This document shows, piece by piece, positions 62,654 to 64,000 of a DNA stretch of 64,000 bases. Within the stretch, counting starts at the first letter, position 1, and every line of letters starts with the position of its first letter. A program made the position numbers and the translations under genes. Under the pieces are notes generated by a model that had not been told where the DNA came from, ran no database searches, and saw nothing but the letters and a program-made list of their open reading frames with translations. The DNA comes from an uncultured Acidobacteriia bacterium (GTDB lineage Bacteria > Acidobacteriota > Terriglobia > Bryobacterales > Bryobacteraceae), in contig CAIQWJ010000024.1 of NCBI GenBank assembly GCA_903875575.1, forward strand, positions 62,001 through 126,000, given 5' to 3'.

Positions 62654-64000
62654 ATGCAGCCATCTGAAACCGGTAATCCGGACTACTTTCACAAGGTAGT
62701 GGATTGCCAGTGGGCCTGTCCCGCCCACACCAATGTTCCGGAATACATACGTCTGATCGCCCAGGGCAAGTACGCCGAATCGTACATGCTCAACCGGGCC
62801 TCCAACGTGTTCCCCTCCGTTTTAGGACGCACCTGCGACCGTCCCTGTGAACCGGCTTGCCGGCGTGGACGTCTCGAATCCGATAAGCCCGTCGCCATCT
62901 GTCGCCTCAAACGCGTCGCCTCCGACCTTCGCGGCGACGTCAGCGACATGCTGCCGAAAATTCCCACAAAGAAGAACGGCAAACGCATCGCTCTCGTCGG
63001 TGCCGGCCCAGCCTCCCTGACGGTCGCTAACGACCTCATGCCGCTCGGCTACCAGGTCACCATCTACGAGCGCTACGGCAAGCCCGGCGGCCTGATGCGG
63101 ACCAACATCCCGTCCTTCCGCCTCCCGGAAAAAGTCCTCATGGACGAGATCAACATGATTCTCGACATGGGCGTCGAAATCCGCTACGATTCGCCCGTCG
63201 AAAGCATGTCCGGTCTGCTGGGCGAAGGCTATGACGCCATCTTCGTCGGCAGCGGCGCGCCTCGCGGCAAGAATCTCGATCTCCCCGGACGCAACGACAC
63301 CGACCGCATCCACATCGGTATCGACTGGCTCGGCTCCGTCGCCTTCGAACACATCGATAAGATCGGCGAAAAGGTTCTCATCATCGGCGTCGGCAACACC
63401 GCCATGGATTGCTGCCGCACCTCGCTGCGTCTCGGCGGCAAAGACATCAAAGTCATGGCCCGCCGCCCGCGCGCATTCTTCAAGGCCTCTCCCTGGGAAC
63501 TGGAAGACGCGGAAGAAGAAGGCGTGGAAATCGTCATCAACCACGCCCCCAAGCGCTTCGTGATCGAAGACGGCAAACTCGTCGGCATGGAGTTCGACCG
63601 GCTCGAATGGGACGAAAAGGCTGAAAAGTCCAAAGTCCTCGAAACCATCATCATCCCCTGCGACGACGTCATTCTCGCCATCGGCCAGGACAACGCCTTC
63701 CCGTGGATTGAGAAGGATCTCGGCATCGAATTCGACAAATGGGGCCTGGCGAAGGTCGACCAGCGTACCTTCATGTGCACCCGCCCCGGCGTCTTCTTCG
63801 GCGGCGACTCCGCATGGGGGCCGAAGAACATCATCTGGGCAGTGGAACACGGCCACCAGGCAGCAATTTCCATCCACAACCATTGCCAGTCGGTCCCGGT
63901 CACGGACCGCCCGGCCCACGGCATGAACCTCCTCAGTATGAAGATGGGGATCAGCGAGTGGAGCTATCACAACGATTTCAACCCTGCCCATCGGCAGAAG
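62654..64000 (+). CDS. GltD-like FAD/NAD(P)-dependent oxidoreductase, N-terminal part (cut by window edge)
   Basis: Open from ATG 62654 to the end of the window: 449 codons, no stop. The N-terminal Fer4-like helical domain has cysteines in VVDCQWACPAHTNVPEYIRL and RTCDRPCEPACRRG for two iron-sulfur clusters. The FAD site is IALVGAGPASLTVANDLMPL at about residue 114, then YERYGKPGGLMRTNIPSFRL. The NADPH site is VLIIGVGNTAMDCCRTSLRL. The layout matches the glutamate synthase small subunit and dihydropyrimidine-dehydrogenase-like electron-input domains. Its partner should lie beyond the edge. Confidence 0.88.
   Translation, partial: MQPSETGNPDYFHKVVDCQWACPAHTNVPEYIRLIAQGKYAESYMLNRASNVFPSVLGRTCDRPCEPACRRGRLESDKPVAICRLKRVASDLRGDVSDMLPKIPTKKNGKRIALVGAGPASLTVANDLMPLGYQVTIYERYGKPGGLMRTNIPSFRLPEKVLMDEINMILDMGVEIRYDSPVESMSGLLGEGYDAIFVGSGAPRGKNLDLPGRNDTDRIHIGIDWLGSVAFEHIDKIGEKVLIIGVGNTAMDCCRTSLRLGGKDIKVMARRPRAFFKASPWELEDAEEEGVEIVINHAPKRFVIEDGKLVGMEFDRLEWDEKAEKSKVLETIIIPCDDVILAIGQDNAFPWIEKDLGIEFDKWGLAKVDQRTFMCTRPGVFFGGDSAWGPKNIIWAVEHGHQAAISIHNHCQSVPVTDRPAHGMNLLSMKMGISEWSYHNDFNPAHRQK

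Overview
The window reads as chromosomal DNA of an Acidobacteriota member, most likely of the Bryobacterales/Solibacteraceae type. The evidence is a set of family-typical genes: a TIGR03435 protein, a TIGR03437 C-terminal domain, DUF1592 and DUF1552 neighbours, an Oar-like TonB-dependent receptor, PEP-CTERM and DUF4331 proteins, an ECF sigma factor coupled to a Ser/Thr kinase with repeats, and a CE15-type esterase. GC content is high throughout and no phage or insertion sequence is evident.

Layout. 1-8.9 kb: a cut porin, phoU, miaB, a bifunctional-nuclease-family protein, a membrane-anchored STAND-like NTPase with a damaged P-loop, a secreted S9 peptidase and a double-SIS sugar-phosphate enzyme. 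8.9-11.7 kb: a decayed CPBP protease, VOC and DCC proteins and an acyltransferase. 11.7-18.3 kb: an export cluster of two paralogous TPR proteins, DUF4331, TIGR03437 and PEP-CTERM proteins. 18.4-22.5 kb: Ser/Thr kinase, ECF sigma factor (probably frameshifted) and a TIGR03435 protein. 22.6-27.8 kb: a secreted c-type haem cluster (DUF1592, DUF1552, reaction-centre-type cytochrome). 27.9-34.9 kb: aldo/keto reductase, a 20-bp tandem repeat, tRNA-Thr, a secreted glycosidase-like protein and a large TonB-dependent receptor. 35-39.2 kb: glutaminyl cyclase, ferrochelatase, ZapA, a ZapB-like coiled coil, L20, L35 and a YkgJ-type protein. 39.2-49 kb: peptide transporter, class V aminotransferase, a Gly/Arg-rich Tat protein, XerD, CCA-adding enzyme, a HEAT protein, Uma2, FabG and a POTRA-like protein. 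49.1-55.1 kb: PfkB kinase, membrane glycosyltransferase, a DapF homologue, nucleotide-sugar dehydrogenase and a FecR-domain protein. 55.1-62.5 kb: tRNA-Ser, then toxin-antitoxin pieces (DUF433/DUF5615, HicB, XRE, YgiT, VapBC) and a broken gene, interrupted by a CE15 esterase, an SDR and a prolyl oligopeptidase. 62.65 kb to the end: a GltD-like oxidoreductase, cut by the edge.

How the genes fit together. Much of the window encodes exported functions (porin, TonB receptor, peptidases, haem proteins, esterase, glycosidase-like protein), consistent with a soil heterotroph living on polymers. Housekeeping functions include tRNA modification and CCA addition, ribosomal proteins, division, haem and lysine/peptidoglycan precursors. 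The observations most worth following are a DapF homologue with both catalytic cysteines replaced by serine, the damaged STAND-like ATPase, a run of genes with a -10 box 6-7 nt before the start codon (leaderless pattern), and two palindromes holding stop codons of convergent genes. All calls rest on reading the sequence; no database search was run.
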